Assembly (NCBI RefSeq): GCF_024124765.2
Contig: NZ_JAMXSR020000002.1
Location: forward strand, 2,344,001-2,408,000
Direction of reading: 5' to 3'
DNA length: 64,000 bases
From: Sphingomonas sp. H160509
GTDB taxonomy: Bacteria; Pseudomonadota; Alphaproteobacteria; Sphingomonadales; Sphingomonadaceae
In this document: positions 10,711 through 18,829 of the stretch, piece after piece
How positions within the stretch are numbered: the stretch's first letter is position 1
Layout of the letters: each line of letters opens with the position of its first letter
Translations under genes and position numbers: made by a program
Notes under the pieces: generated by a model
What the model saw: only the letters and a program-made list of their open reading frames with translations
Databases searched by the model: none
Told to the model about the DNA's origin: nothing

Positions 10711-11715
10711 TTAGGCCTTGCCCACCACGCTCTCGGGAAGATCCTTGCCGAACACGCGCTGGTAATATTCGGCGACCAGCGGCCGCTCCGCCTCATCGCA
10801 CTTGTTGAGGAAGCTCAACCGGAACGCGAAGCCTACGTCGCCGAAGATCAGAGCGTTCTGTGCCCAGGTGATCACGGTGCGCGGGCTCATCACGGTCGAG
10901 ATGTCGCCGTTGACGAAGCCCTTGCGCGTCATGTCGGCAACGCGGACCATGTTCTCGACAGTCTTCTTTCCCTCGGGCTTGTCGTATTCGCCGGACTTAG
11001 CGAGCACGATCTGCGCCTCGACCTTGGCGGGCAGATAGTTGAGCGTGACGACGATGTTCCAGCGGTCCATCTGGCCCTGGTTGATCTGCTGCGTGCCATG
11101 ATACAGCCCGCTCGTGTCGCCGAGGCCGACCGTGTTGGCGGTCGCGAACAGGCGGAACCACGGGTTCGGGCGGATAACGCGGTTCTGATCGAGCAGAGTC
11201 AGCTTGCCCTCGGTCTCCAGCACGCGCTGGATCACGAACATCACGTCCGGGCGGCCGGCGTCATATTCGTCGAACACGAGCGCGGTCGGGGTCTGCAACG
11301 CCCAGGGCAACAGGCCTTCGCGGAACTCGGTGATCTGCTGGCCGTCCTTGAGGACGATCGCGTCGCGGCCGATCAGGTCGATGCGGCTGATGTGCGCGTC
11401 GAGGTTGATTCGGATGCACGGCCATTTCAGGCGTGCCGCGACCTGCTCGATATGCGTCGACTTGCCGGTGCCGTGATAGCCCTGGACCATCACGCGACGG
11501 TTATGCGCGAACCCCGCCAGCACGGCGAGCGTGGTGTCGGCATCGAAGACGTACGCCGGATCGAGATCGGGGACGCGCTCGTCGGCTTCGGAGAAGGCCG
11601 GCACTTCCATGTCGGAATCGATCCCGAACATCTCGCGCACCTTCACCATGCGGTCGGGTGCGTCGAGGATCGTGGTCTCGCGGCTGTCGGGCTGGGTATT
11701 CGGGATATCGGTCAT
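10711..11715 (-). CDS. cobS: Cobaltochelatase subunit CobS, AAA+ ATPase
   Basis: ATPase partner of CobT in the aerobic cobaltochelatase complex, 334 residues and intact. The Walker A motif is GYHGTGKST (residues 79-87), the Walker B region is [10 protein letters not shown], and a sensor-like stretch [11 protein letters not shown] follows. It acts in the cytoplasm, where the CobST ring drives cobalt insertion by CobN. The neighbouring gene order J-domain, cobS, cobT is usual in alphaproteobacteria. A cobalamin need in this strain is supported by the B12-dependent methylmalonyl-CoA mutase at 61.5-63.8 kb. Identification is secure because length and motifs match the family. Confidence 0.96.
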   Translation of the reverse strand: MTDIPNTQPDSRETTILDAPDRMVKVREMFGIDSDMEVPAFSEADERVPDLDPAYVFDADTTLAVLAGFAHNRRVMVQGYHGTGKSTHIEQVAARLKWPCIRINLDAHISRIDLIGRDAIVLKDGQQITEFREGLLPWALQTPTALVFDEYDAGRPDVMFVIQRVLETEGKLTLLDQNRVIRPNPWFRLFATANTVGLGDTSGLYHGTQQINQGQMDRWNIVVTLNYLPAKVEAQIVLAKSGEYDKPEGKKTVENMVRVADMTRKGFVNGDISTVMSPRTVITWAQNALIFGDVGFAFRLSFLNKCDEAERPLVAEYYQRVFGKDLPESVVGKA

Positions 11716-11893
11716 GTTGGCCTCGTGTTCCCGGTAGCTCTAGGCCAAGCGCGGGCAGTTACTCAACCGCCGCTGTACGATTGGTCGGGCGATTGACCGG
11801 AAGAGTTAGACGAACCGCTCGCCAGCCGTGCGGTTCCGGATAGCGCGCCGTGAAATATCGATCAGAGTAAGTATGGATCACATTCCCGATCCT

Positions 11894-12517
11894 TCAGGCA
11901 AACGCGGTCGCGCCCTTCAGGTGCTGGTAGGCAGCGATCACCTTCTGCAATTCCGCTTCATGCGCCCGGTCGCCGCCGTTGCGGTCGGGGTGATAGCGGC
12001 GAACGAGTTCGCTGTAGCGTTTGCGGAGTGCCGTCCGGTCGGTGTCCGTGCCTAGCCCGAGGACGCGCAACGAGCGCCGTTCGCCGTCGGACAGCACGCG
12101 GCCGTCCTTGCGCGCCGCCGCCATCCGCTCGCCGAACCTTGCACCGATCGCGTCGATCGGATCGGCGAAGTCCGCCCATTTCGGCGGGGTGTCGCCGCCG
12201 CCATGCGCAAACGCGCGCGTCTCGCGTTCCCAGCCCGCCATCGGCCGTTGCGCGTAGTGGATTTCGTCCGCGGTCATACCGTCGAAGAAATTATAGCCCG
12301 AGTTGAACGCGCGGACGTGGTCGAGACAGAACCAGCGGAACTGCGGCGGTCCGCCGTCGCTCGGTCCTTCGAGCGGCGGCGCACGAAATTCGCCGGGCTC
12401 CTCGCAGTCGCGCCACATGCAGACGCGCCCCGTCCCTTCCACGCGGCCGTGAAACCGTGGGCTGGGGCGTTCTTTCCGCTCTTTTCGCCCATCGTTTGTG
12501 TATCCGTCGTCCGCCAC
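11894..12517 (-). CDS. J-domain (DnaJ-like) protein
   Basis: Protein of 207 residues with a C-terminal J domain. The last 65 residues contain LGLGTDTDRTALRKRYSELVRRYHPDRNGG, where HPD is the Hsp70-stimulating tripeptide. The N-terminal part has a conserved cysteine pair in CMWRDCEEPGEFRAP and FRWFCLDHVRAFN, which could bind zinc. J domains activate the ATPase of DnaK-type chaperones; the client here is unknown. In alphaproteobacteria this gene regularly precedes cobS and lies divergent from bolA, as it does here (38 bases between starts). It is intact and lies 178 bases upstream of cobS. Confidence 0.93.
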   Translation of the reverse strand: MADDGYTNDGRKERKERPSPRFHGRVEGTGRVCMWRDCEEPGEFRAPPLEGPSDGGPPQFRWFCLDHVRAFNSGYNFFDGMTADEIHYAQRPMAGWERETRAFAHGGGDTPPKWADFADPIDAIGARFGERMAAARKDGRVLSDGERRSLRVLGLGTDTDRTALRKRYSELVRRYHPDRNGGDRAHEAELQKVIAAYQHLKGATAFA

Positions 12518-12555
12518 CGGCTCCCCGCGCTTCCAAAACGGGCTATATAGGGAGC

Positions 12556-12844
12556 ATGACAGACCTCGCCACCGGCTCCGTACAGGACCAGATCACCGCC
12601 CGCCTTACCGCGACACTCGCCCCGACGCAGCTGACCGTCGTCAACGAGAGCGGGCTTCACGCCGGCCATATGGGCGACGACGGCACCGGCGAGACGCATT
12701 TTCGCGTCGAGGTGGAAACCCCGCAGTTCGAAGGCCTTAATCGTGTCGCGCGCCAGCGGCTCGTGAACCAGGCGCTCGCCGAACTGTTGAGCACGAAGAT
12801 TCACGCGCTCGCCATCAAGGCCCGCGCGCCTGGGGGAGATTTGA
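12556..12844 (+). CDS. bolA: BolA family protein (reads into the next gene as sequenced)
   Basis: BolA-type protein of about 95 residues. Family motifs are visible: LTVVNESGLHAGH, GETHFRVEVETPQF and LVNQALAELLSTKIHALAIKARAP. BolA proteins partner with monothiol glutaredoxins in iron-sulfur cluster trafficking and iron regulation. As sequenced, the frame continues without a stop into the transferase gene. If the G run at 12832-12836 had four G rather than five, the frame would end in PGEI and a TGA at 12842-12844 that overlaps the next ATG (TGATG). That classic coupling signal argues that the fusion is an artefact. The start is the ATG at 12556, before which a TATATA stretch may be a promoter element. 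Confidence 0.9.
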
Positions 12845-13551
12845 TGGCGTACAAGCTCTGGTACTGGCCCTCCCTCCAAGGTCGCGGCGAGTTCGTCCGG
12901 CTCGCGCTCGAAGGGGCGGAGATCGCGTATGAGGATTGCGCGCGTGGCGTAGGCGAAGAGGGTTTGCTCGCCGATCTGAACGACCGCACCGGACGGACGC
13001 CGTTCGCACCACCGTATCTGGAACTCGACGGTCTGGTGATCGCGCAGGTCGCCAACATCCTGATGTATCTCGGCGAGCGTCATGGCCTCGCGCCGTCGAA
13101 CATGGCGGATCGGCTGTGGCTCAACCAGCTCCAGCTGACGATCGCCGACCTCGTCGCGGAGGTCCACAACGTCCATCATCCGGTCGCGATGATGGACTAT
13201 TACGACGATCAGAAGTCTGAGGCCGCACGCGCCGCCAAGCAGTTCCGCGAGGCGCGGATGCCGAAGTATCTCGGGCATTTTGAGGATGCCGCGCAGGCCA
13301 ATCCGGGCGACTGGCTGATCGATCACAAATGGACCTATGCCGACACGTCTCTGTTCCAGGTGATCGAGGGGCTGCGGTACATGTTCCCGAAGCGGATGAA
13401 GACGCTCGAGTCCGACTATCCGAATTTGGTCCGGATTCATGATCAGGTCGCCGAGTTGCCGGGCATCAAGGCGTACCTGAAAAGCGACCGCCGCCTCGCC
13501 TTCAACACCGACGGCATCTTCCGCGCCTATCCCGAGTTGGATGCCGAATGA
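12844..13551 (+). CDS. Glutathione S-transferase family protein
   Basis: About 235 residues in the two-domain glutathione transferase fold. The N-terminal thioredoxin-like domain starts YKLWYWPSLQGRGEFVRLALE, and the glutathione-binding region includes PPYLELDGLVIAQ with an expected Gln-Val/Ser position. The C-terminal helical domain contains WTYADTSLFQVIEGLRYMFP, with the conserved aspartate N-cap. It resembles sigma or nu-like bacterial enzymes; substrate is unknown. The ATG at 12844 overlaps the presumed bolA stop, so translation is probably coupled. As sequenced, the two are one reading frame starting at 12556. The transferase part itself has no internal frame error. Confidence 0.9.
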   Translation: MAYKLWYWPSLQGRGEFVRLALEGAEIAYEDCARGVGEEGLLADLNDRTGRTPFAPPYLELDGLVIAQVANILMYLGERHGLAPSNMADRLWLNQLQLTIADLVAEVHNVHHPVAMMDYYDDQKSEAARAAKQFREARMPKYLGHFEDAAQANPGDWLIDHKWTYADTSLFQVIEGLRYMFPKRMKTLESDYPNLVRIHDQVAELPGIKAYLKSDRRLAFNTDGIFRAYPELDAE

Positions 13552-13558
13552 GGCTCAT

Positions 13559-13690
13559 TCGATCCTCCCCCGCCAGGGGGAGGTGGATCGCGCAGCGAGA
13601 CGGAGGGGGCGGTAAGCGATGACCGGCGTTCCGTGTCCTCCCCCCCTCCGTCGCTTACGGCGCCACCTCCCCCTGGCGGGGAGGATTGAA
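13559..13690. repeat. Palindromic repeat doublet, family C
   Basis: About 130 bases with mirror-image ends: GATCCTCCCCC-GCCAGGGGGAGGTGG on the left and CCACCTCCCCCTGGCGGGGAGGATT on the right, with inner arms GACGGAGGGGG and CCCCCTCCGTC. It fills the spacer between the transferase and Nudix genes, and its last bases (GGGGAGGA) abut the presumed Nudix start. The same family recurs inside the methylmalonyl-CoA mutase gene at 62115-62252. Confidence 0.85.
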
Positions 13691-14132
13691 GCGCATCCCG
13701 CGCCCGGCCGCGCGCATTCTGCTCGTCGACGCGCAAGACCGCGTGCTGATGTTCCGCTTCACCCCCACGGACCGCCCGCCGCTTTGGTGCACGCCGGGCG
13801 GCGCGGTCGATCCCGGCGAGAGCTACGCCGCCGCCGCCCGCCGCGAACTCTGGGAGGAAGTCGGCCTCGACATCGACTGCGGTCCCGAAGTCGCACGCCG
13901 CGTCGTCGATTTCCGCACCTTCGAAGGCACAGAGGTCACCGCGGACGAGCGCTATTTCCGGATCGACGTCGACACCTGCGACGTGAAGGCGGGCAATCTC
14001 ACCGAACAGGAGAAGCAACTGCTCGTCGGTCACCGCTGGTTTTCCCGAAACGACATCGCGGGCTTCCACGAAACGCTCTATCCAGCAGACCTGGTCGAAC
14101 TCCTCGACGCCACGGAACCTGCCAAGGGATAA
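13686..14132 (+). CDS. Nudix hydrolase
   Basis: Enzyme of 148 residues that hydrolyses a nucleoside diphosphate linked to another group. The full Nudix box is present: GGAVDPGESYAAAARRELWEEVGL fits GX5EX7REUXEEXGU, giving the magnesium-binding glutamates. The substrate cannot be read from sequence. The start is doubtful: TTG at 13686 gives a natural N-terminus (MKRIPRPAARILLVDA) but its purine-rich leader, the tail of a family C repeat, lies only one base away. The stop precedes the pirin ATG by four bases, so the two genes are likely co-transcribed. Confidence 0.9.
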   Translation: MKRIPRPAARILLVDAQDRVLMFRFTPTDRPPLWCTPGGAVDPGESYAAAARRELWEEVGLDIDCGPEVARRVVDFRTFEGTEVTADERYFRIDVDTCDVKAGNLTEQEKQLLVGHRWFSRNDIAGFHETLYPADLVELLDATEPAKG

Positions 14133-14136
14133 CGCC

Positions 14137-15036
14137 ATGCTCGATGATTTCGTCCTCCAGACCATCCTGCCGTCGACGCACGATCTCGGCGGCTTCAAGG
14201 TCCACCGCACGCTGCCGAACAAGGAACGGACGATGGTCGGGCCGTTCCTGTTCTTCGACCAGATGGGCCCGGCGCATCTCGACGTGGGCCAAGGCATCGA
14301 CGTCCGCCCGCATCCGCATATCAACCTGTCGACCGTCACCTACCTGTTCGACGGCGCGATAGACCACCGCGATTCGCTCGGCACGCAGGCGCGGATCGAG
14401 CCGGGCGCGGTGAACCTGATGACGGCGGGCCACGGCATCGTCCATTCAGAGCGCTCGCCCGGCGACGAGCGTGCCGAAGGGCCGAACCTGTCGGGAATCC
14501 AGACGTGGCTGGCGATGCCCGAAGCGGTCGAGGAGATCGACCCGGCCTTCGAACACGTCACCAAGGCGCAGCTGCCGACGATCGAGGCGCATGGCGCGCG
14601 CTCGCGGATCATCATGGGGAGCCTGTGGGGCCAGACCGCGCCGACCACGACGTATTCGGGAACGATCTACGCCGACATCGCGCTCGATCCGGGCGCCAGC
14701 GTGCCGATCGATGCCGCGGCGGAGGAGCGCGCGATCTATCTTGCGATGGGCGAGGCGACGCTGGAAGGCGTGAAGCTGGAGCCGCAAGTGCTGTATGTCC
14801 TCCGCCCCGGTATCTCCGCAACGCTGAGGTCCGCGCATGGCGGCCGCGCGATGCTGTGTGGTGGCGACGCGTTCACGACACCCCGCCATGTCTGGTGGAA
14901 CTTCGTCAGCTCGAACCGAGATCGTATCGAGCAGGCGAAACGCGACTGGAATGCGGGCAACTTCCCGAAAGTCCCCGGCGACGAGAAGGAATGGATCGAG
15001 ATCCCGGCGGTGCCGAAGACGGTCAGCTATCCCTGA
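14137..15036 (+). CDS. Pirin family protein
   Basis: Bicupin protein of 299 residues. The metal-binding histidines and glutamate of the N-terminal cupin are recognisable in PHPHINLSTVTYLF, DHRDS and GHGIVHSERSP. Bacterial pirins have been described as quercetin dioxygenases or as modulators of central enzymes; neither role can be assigned here. The C-terminal third extends past the usual pirin core with a helical segment (WWNFVSSNRDRIEQAKRDW), common in this subfamily. It follows the Nudix gene closely and is followed by a block of repeats. The reading frame is intact. Confidence 0.93.
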   Translation: MLDDFVLQTILPSTHDLGGFKVHRTLPNKERTMVGPFLFFDQMGPAHLDVGQGIDVRPHPHINLSTVTYLFDGAIDHRDSLGTQARIEPGAVNLMTAGHGIVHSERSPGDERAEGPNLSGIQTWLAMPEAVEEIDPAFEHVTKAQLPTIEAHGARSRIIMGSLWGQTAPTTTYSGTIYADIALDPGASVPIDAAAEERAIYLAMGEATLEGVKLEPQVLYVLRPGISATLRSAHGGRAMLCGGDAFTTPRHVWWNFVSSNRDRIEQAKRDWNAGNFPKVPGDEKEWIEIPAVPKTVSYP

Positions 15037-15150
15037 CTCCCCCCCTCCCGCAAGCGGGGGGGGTAGGGGGGGGCACGCGCTATCACCGCCCATGCCCGTT
15101 TCTGACAGGCCGCGAGCCCACCCCCGGCCCCTCCCGCATGCGGGAGGGGA
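15037..15150. repeat. Palindromic repeat doublet, family B, copy 1
   Basis: Immediately after the pirin stop. Left palindrome CCCTCCCGCAAGCGGGGGGG, right palindrome CCCCTCCCGCATGCGGGAGGGG, in inverted order around a 60-base spacer with GCACGCGC. Together with copy 2 it fills the 229-base spacer before the hydrolase gene; no gene is seen there. Confidence 0.85.
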
Positions 15151-15161
15151 GCAGAAGGCGT

Positions 15162-15262
15162 AATCTCCCCTCCCGCTTGCGGGAGGGGTCGGGGGAGGGC
15201 ATGACCAGCAGGCAGCGCGACGGGTAGGCCCTCCCTTAACCCCTCCCGCCAGCGGGAGGGGA
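15162..15262. repeat. Palindromic repeat doublet, family B, copy 2
   Basis: Second unit in tandem with copy 1: left CCCCTCCCGCTTGCGGGAGGGG, right CCCCTCCCGCCAGCGGGAGGGG. The right palindrome ends four bases before the ATG of the hydrolase, so its GGAGGGG acts as a Shine-Dalgarno sequence. Confidence 0.85.
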
Positions 15263-15265
15263 ACG

Positions 15266-16139
15266 ATGACACTACAACGCATCCCATTATCCACCGGCGT
15301 AGAACTCAACGTGGCGATCAGCGGCGACCCGGCGAACCCGCCCGTCATCCTGCTCCACGGCTTCCCCGAATCGCACCGCACTTGGCGCGACATCGCCCCA
15401 GACCTCGCCCGCGACCATTACGTGATCGCCCCCGACCAGCGCGGCTTCGCACGCTCGTCCAAGCCGGAGGGCGTCGACAGCTACACCCCCGACAAGATCG
15501 TCGCAGACCTGATCGCGCTCGCCGATCACCTCGAGATCGACCGCTTCACGCTGGTCGGCCACGACTGGGGCGGCGCGGTCGCGTGGATGGCGGCGTTGCG
15601 TCACCCAGAGCGCATCGCGAAGCTCGTCATCATAAACGCCCCCCCACCCGCTCGTCTTCCAGCGGACCATGTTCGACGACCTCGAACAGCGCGCCGCTAG
15701 CCAGTACATCCGCGCGTTCCGCAACCCCGATCTCGAGAAGCACATCGAGGCGATCGGGCTCGAAACCTTCTTCGATACCAGTTTCTCGAAGCACGCCGAC
15801 CTTGCCGCGATGGCCGAGGACAAGGCCGCCTATCTCGACGAATGGGGCCAGCCCGGCGCGATCACCGGCATGCTCAACTGGTACCGCGCGAGTGTCATCG
15901 TCGTGCCCGAAATGGACGAGACCCCGCCCCGTCCCGCCTTCCTAGACGCACCGTTTCCGCAGACCAGGATGCCGGTGCTGGTGATCTGGGGGATGCAGGA
16001 CAGCGCTTTGCTGCCGAGCCAGCTCGACCTCGCCAAGTATGTGCCCGACCTCACGATCGAGAAGATCGACGCGGGGCATTTCGTGCCGTGGCAAAAGCCC
16101 GACGCGGTGATCGCCGCGATGCGTCGTTGGGCTGTCTGA
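15266..16139 (+). CDS. Alpha/beta hydrolase, epoxide-hydrolase-like (frameshifted)
   Basis: About 290 residues after repair. The oxyanion-hole motif HGFPESHRTWR and the nucleophile elbow VGHDWGGAVAW (nucleophile Asp) are those of soluble epoxide hydrolases and haloalkane dehalogenases. The charge-relay region LVIWGMQDSALLP and the catalytic histidine in DAGHFVPWQKP are in the C-terminal half. An extra C in the seven-C run at 15644-15650 splits the gene; without it the sequence reads NAPHPLVFQRTMFDD. The ATG at 15266 has the ribosome binding site GGAGGGG supplied by a palindromic repeat. Epoxide hydrolase is favoured over dehalogenase because of the HGFPE motif, but the substrate is unknown. 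Confidence 0.88.
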
Positions 16140-16174
16140 GCCGACCGTCAGTCAGCGACGTAAGCACCCTCTGC

Positions 16175-16280
16175 CTCCCCCGGCGAAGGCCGGGCCCAGG
16201 TGGGGGGACGGTCGTAACTCGGGACGGCGTACGTTACTGCAACCTCTCCAATTGGACCCCGGCCTTCGCGGGGGGGTGCG
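16175..16280. repeat. Palindromic repeat pair, family E
   Basis: Within the 284-base spacer after the hydrolase gene. Left CCCCCGGCGAAGGCCGGG and right CCCCGGCCTTCGCGGGGG face each other across about 70 bases. Other family E copies are at 35661-35724, 57583-57812 and 63791-63897. The rest of the spacer shows no gene. Confidence 0.7.
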
Positions 16281-16423
16281 TATCCCCTGGCGCATGTCCG
16301 CATATAATCCCGAACCTTCGCCACCTGTCTGAATCCTGACCATCACATTTGGCGATCGTTCAGCGCGGCGGGAGCAAAAGCCTGTCCATGCCGTTGACCC
16401 GGCCTCGAAACAGGAGAGCAATC

Positions 16424-16904
16424 ATGCGTAAGATGATCCTTGCGGCCGTAGCCGCCGCCACCCTCGTCCCCACCTTCGCGACCGCGCAAAGCTATGGCGA
16501 AGTCCGCCGCGACCAGCGCGAAATCCGCGAGAGCCGTCGCGACCTCGATCGCGCCCGCCGTTACGGCGACCGCGGCGACGTCCGCGAAGCTCGCCAGGAG
16601 CTGCGTGAAGACCGCCGCGAGGCGCGCGAGGATTGGCGCGACTATCGCCGCACGCACGGCAACCTCTACCGCCGCCCAGCCTATGCTGGCCCGCGCGGTT
16701 ATCGTTATCGCCCGGTCAGTGTCGGCTACCGGTTCGCGCCCGAATATTACGGCCGCAACTATTGGGTGAACGACTACCAGACCTATCGCCTGTCGCCCCC
16801 CCGCTTACGGCTATCAGCGCTGGGTCCGCTATGGTCGTGACGTCGTCCTGGTCGACACCCGCTCCGGCCGCGTCGTGCAGGTCAACAACGGCTTCTTCTA
16901 CTAA
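16424..16904 (+). CDS. RcnB-like periplasmic protein (frameshifted near the end)
   Basis: About 159 residues after repair. A signal peptide (MRKMILAAVAAATLVPTFATAQ) is followed by a highly charged region rich in Arg, Asp and Glu (RRDQREIRESRRDLDRARR), a Tyr/Arg-rich linker, and the C-terminal RcnB domain, which ends RWVRYGRDVVLVDTRSGRVVQ then NNGFFY. E. coli RcnB modulates nickel/cobalt efflux from the periplasm, but most alphaproteobacterial homologues have no assigned function. The last 35 residues fall in another frame because of an extra C in the seven-C run near 16796-16802. An earlier in-frame ATG exists, but 16424 places the signal peptide correctly. Confidence 0.87.
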
Positions 16905-16918
16905 GACTTTGTACCACG

Positions 16919-16954
16919 TTCGAGCGGCCCGGGAGCGATCCCGGGCCGCACTCG
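16919..16954. terminator. Bidirectional hairpin terminator
   Basis: An 11-base-pair GC-rich hairpin, GCGGCCCGGGA at 16924-16934 and TCCCGGGCCGC at 16939-16949, with a four-base loop. It sits between the convergent RcnB-like and DUF2332 genes. There is no long T run on either side, so it is a probable rather than a classical intrinsic terminator. Confidence 0.65.
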
Positions 16955-16965
16955 TATCTGGCGCC

Positions 16966-17991
16966 TCAGTCCTTCTCGTACGCTCCACGCCGCATGACAT
17001 AATCGCGCGTCTCGTACGGCGGCGACAATCCCTCGACCCACGCGCCATGCGCATGCGTCAGCGCGACCAGTTCCATCGCCCGATCGCCCGGCCAGCCGCG
17101 CACGCGGACCTCATGTCGGTGCAGATCGCGATTCGGCTCCATCATCACCCAGCCGAGCGGCCTCTCGACCGTCGCCCGCGCGCCTGCAGCGTCCATCGCC
17201 ACCCGGATCCGCTCGCGGGAGGTCGCCGACAGATACTGCCACACCACCGAATGCATCAGCACGCGCGTGACGCCCTCGGGTTGCGGCTCGGCCAATTGCG
17301 CTTCGACCCAGTCCGCCGCATCGCCTTCGACCAGGTCGACGCCGCCCGCGCGCACCATGGCGATCGCCGCCGCCAGCCGCGCCTGCCGCTCGACCGCATC
17401 GATCCACACATACGCCGCAAGTCGCGCCGCCGCGACCGGGTCGGCGACGTCGGGCCGGATCGTCACTGGCGATGTATCCGGCCCGACGGTGACGCCGCCA
17501 AGGTCGAACCGATAGCGATCGATCAGCAGGTTCAGTCCCGCGCTCGATCCGATCTCCAGCACCTCGAACCGCGGCCCGTACCGTTCGGCCAGATGCAATA
17601 TGCCGGTCATCATGCCTGCCGACCGCGCCGCCTCGTTGGTCTGCGGCGGTCCGTCGAGCCACGGCAGCAATGCGGCATCGCGCGCGACGAGCGTTCCCTT
17701 CAACGTCGCCGACACACGCGATGGGTCGGTCTCTGCGCCGGAGAATACGGCAGAAAGCGTCGGATCGAGGCCCGCGCGGTGGAGCGCATGCAGCCCGCCG
17801 ACCAGCCGCAACGCTAGCGCATCCGCGACCGGTTCGCCCGGCCAGTCGAGCACCCGCCGGCCCGTGTCACTGTCACGATCGAGCGCCTCCGCCAGCGCGG
17901 TGCAGACGCGAGCCGTGATGGGCGCGTCCATCGCGGTGCAATAGCCCGCCTGGATCTCGAACGCCGCACGGTTAGCCGGTTTATTTGCCAT
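16966..17991 (-). CDS. DUF2332 family protein
   Basis: Protein of 341 residues in the DUF2332 family, intact. The central part, [25 protein letters not shown], resembles the glycine-rich loop of class I methyltransferases, and [11 protein letters not shown] could be a following acidic strand. No catalytic function is established for the family. It is divergent from hisG, with the two starts only 44 bases apart, so their promoters must overlap. Nothing in the context suggests a pathway. Identification as DUF2332 is confident from overall similarity; the methyltransferase-like fold is an inference. Confidence 0.85.
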   Translation of the reverse strand: MANKPANRAAFEIQAGYCTAMDAPITARVCTALAEALDRDSDTGRRVLDWPGEPVADALALRLVGGLHALHRAGLDPTLSAVFSGAETDPSRVSATLKGTLVARDAALLPWLDGPPQTNEAARSAGMMTGILHLAERYGPRFEVLEIGSSAGLNLLIDRYRFDLGGVTVGPDTSPVTIRPDVADPVAAARLAAYVWIDAVERQARLAAAIAMVRAGGVDLVEGDAADWVEAQLAEPQPEGVTRVLMHSVVWQYLSATSRERIRVAMDAAGARATVERPLGWVMMEPNRDLHRHEVRVRGWPGDRAMELVALTHAHGAWVEGLSPPYETRDYVMRRGAYEKD

Positions 17992-18035
17992 GCGCAGGTT
18001 GTTGCACCCGCCAAGCCCCCCGTAAAGCCCGGCGC

Positions 18036-18704
18036 GTGCCAGAGTCCCAGATCATCATCGCCGTCCCCAAGGGACGCATCCTCGCCGAGGCCCTGCCGCT
18101 ACTCGCGCGCGCCGGGGTGCATCCCGAAGCGTCGTTCTCCGACGAGAATTCGCGCGCGCTGCGGTTTGCGACCAACGATCCCGCGATCTCGCTGATCCGG
18201 GTGCGGGCGTTCGACGTCGCCACTTTCGTCGCGCACGGAGCGGCGCAGTTGGGCATCGTCGGGTCGGATGTGATCGCGGAGTTCGGCTATTCGGAACTCT
18301 ACGCACCGGTCGATCTCGGTATCGGCCATTGCCGGCTGTCGGTCGCCGAACCTGCCGAGATGGCCGCGCAGGACGATCCGCGCGGCTGGAGCCACGTCCG
18401 CGTCGCGACCAAATACCCGCACGTGACGGCCGCGCATTTTGCCGCTCGCGGCGTCCAGGCGGAGTGCGTGAAGCTCAACGGCGCGATGGAACTGGCGCCG
18501 ACGCTCGGCTTGGCGCCGCGCATCGTCGACCTCGTATCGTCAGGCCGCACGCTGCTGGAAAACGGCCTGGTCGAGGTCGAGGCGATCATGGAGGTCACGA
18601 GCCGGTTGGTCGTAAACCGCGCTGCGATGAAGACGCGCGCACGGGTCGTGCCGCTGGTCGAGGCATTCCGCCGCGCGGTCGCAGCGCAGGAAATCGAAGC
18701 ATGA
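18036..18704 (+). CDS. hisG: ATP phosphoribosyltransferase, short form
   Basis: First enzyme of histidine synthesis: joins ATP and PRPP to give phosphoribosyl-ATP. 222 residues. Visible motifs are [18 protein letters not shown] at the N-terminus, [10 protein letters not shown], and the PRPP loop region [20 protein letters not shown]. The length without a C-terminal regulatory domain marks the short HisG form, which in other bacteria works with HisZ; no hisZ is in the window. The GTG at 18036 is chosen because it places the IIIAVPKGR strand at the usual position. It is followed by a family B repeat and hisD on the same strand. Confidence 0.95.
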   Translation: MPESQIIIAVPKGRILAEALPLLARAGVHPEASFSDENSRALRFATNDPAISLIRVRAFDVATFVAHGAAQLGIVGSDVIAEFGYSELYAPVDLGIGHCRLSVAEPAEMAAQDDPRGWSHVRVATKYPHVTAAHFAARGVQAECVKLNGAMELAPTLGLAPRIVDLVSSGRTLLENGLVEVEAIMEVTSRLVVNRAAMKTRARVVPLVEAFRRAVAAQEIEA

Positions 18705-18717
18705 GCGCTTACCTTCT

Positions 18718-18829
18718 GCTCCCCTCCCGCCTGCGGGAGGGGTCGGGGAGGGCACGCCCGCCCCGATCGTAGCGTGCGAGGCTATGTCATTCCCCCCCCT
18801 AACCCCCTCCCGCAAGCGGGAGGGGGGAT
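18718..18829. repeat. Palindromic repeat doublet, family B, copy 3
   Basis: Between hisG and hisD. Left palindrome CCCCTCCCGCCTGCGGGAGGGG, right palindrome CCCCTCCCGCAAGCGGGAGGGG, inverted around about 65 bases. The right end runs directly into the GTG start of hisD and supplies its ribosome binding site. Confidence 0.85.

Noticed and set aside
12457..12555. Longer BolA N-terminus from an upstream start
   Set aside because: The extra 33 residues lie in the leader of the divergent J-domain gene and do not resemble BolA; the ATG at 12556 matches family length.
15266..16139. Haloalkane dehalogenase
   Set aside because: The nucleophile elbow is shared, but HGFPE at the oxyanion hole and the overall layout fit epoxide hydrolases better; no dehalogenase-specific tryptophan pair could be shown.
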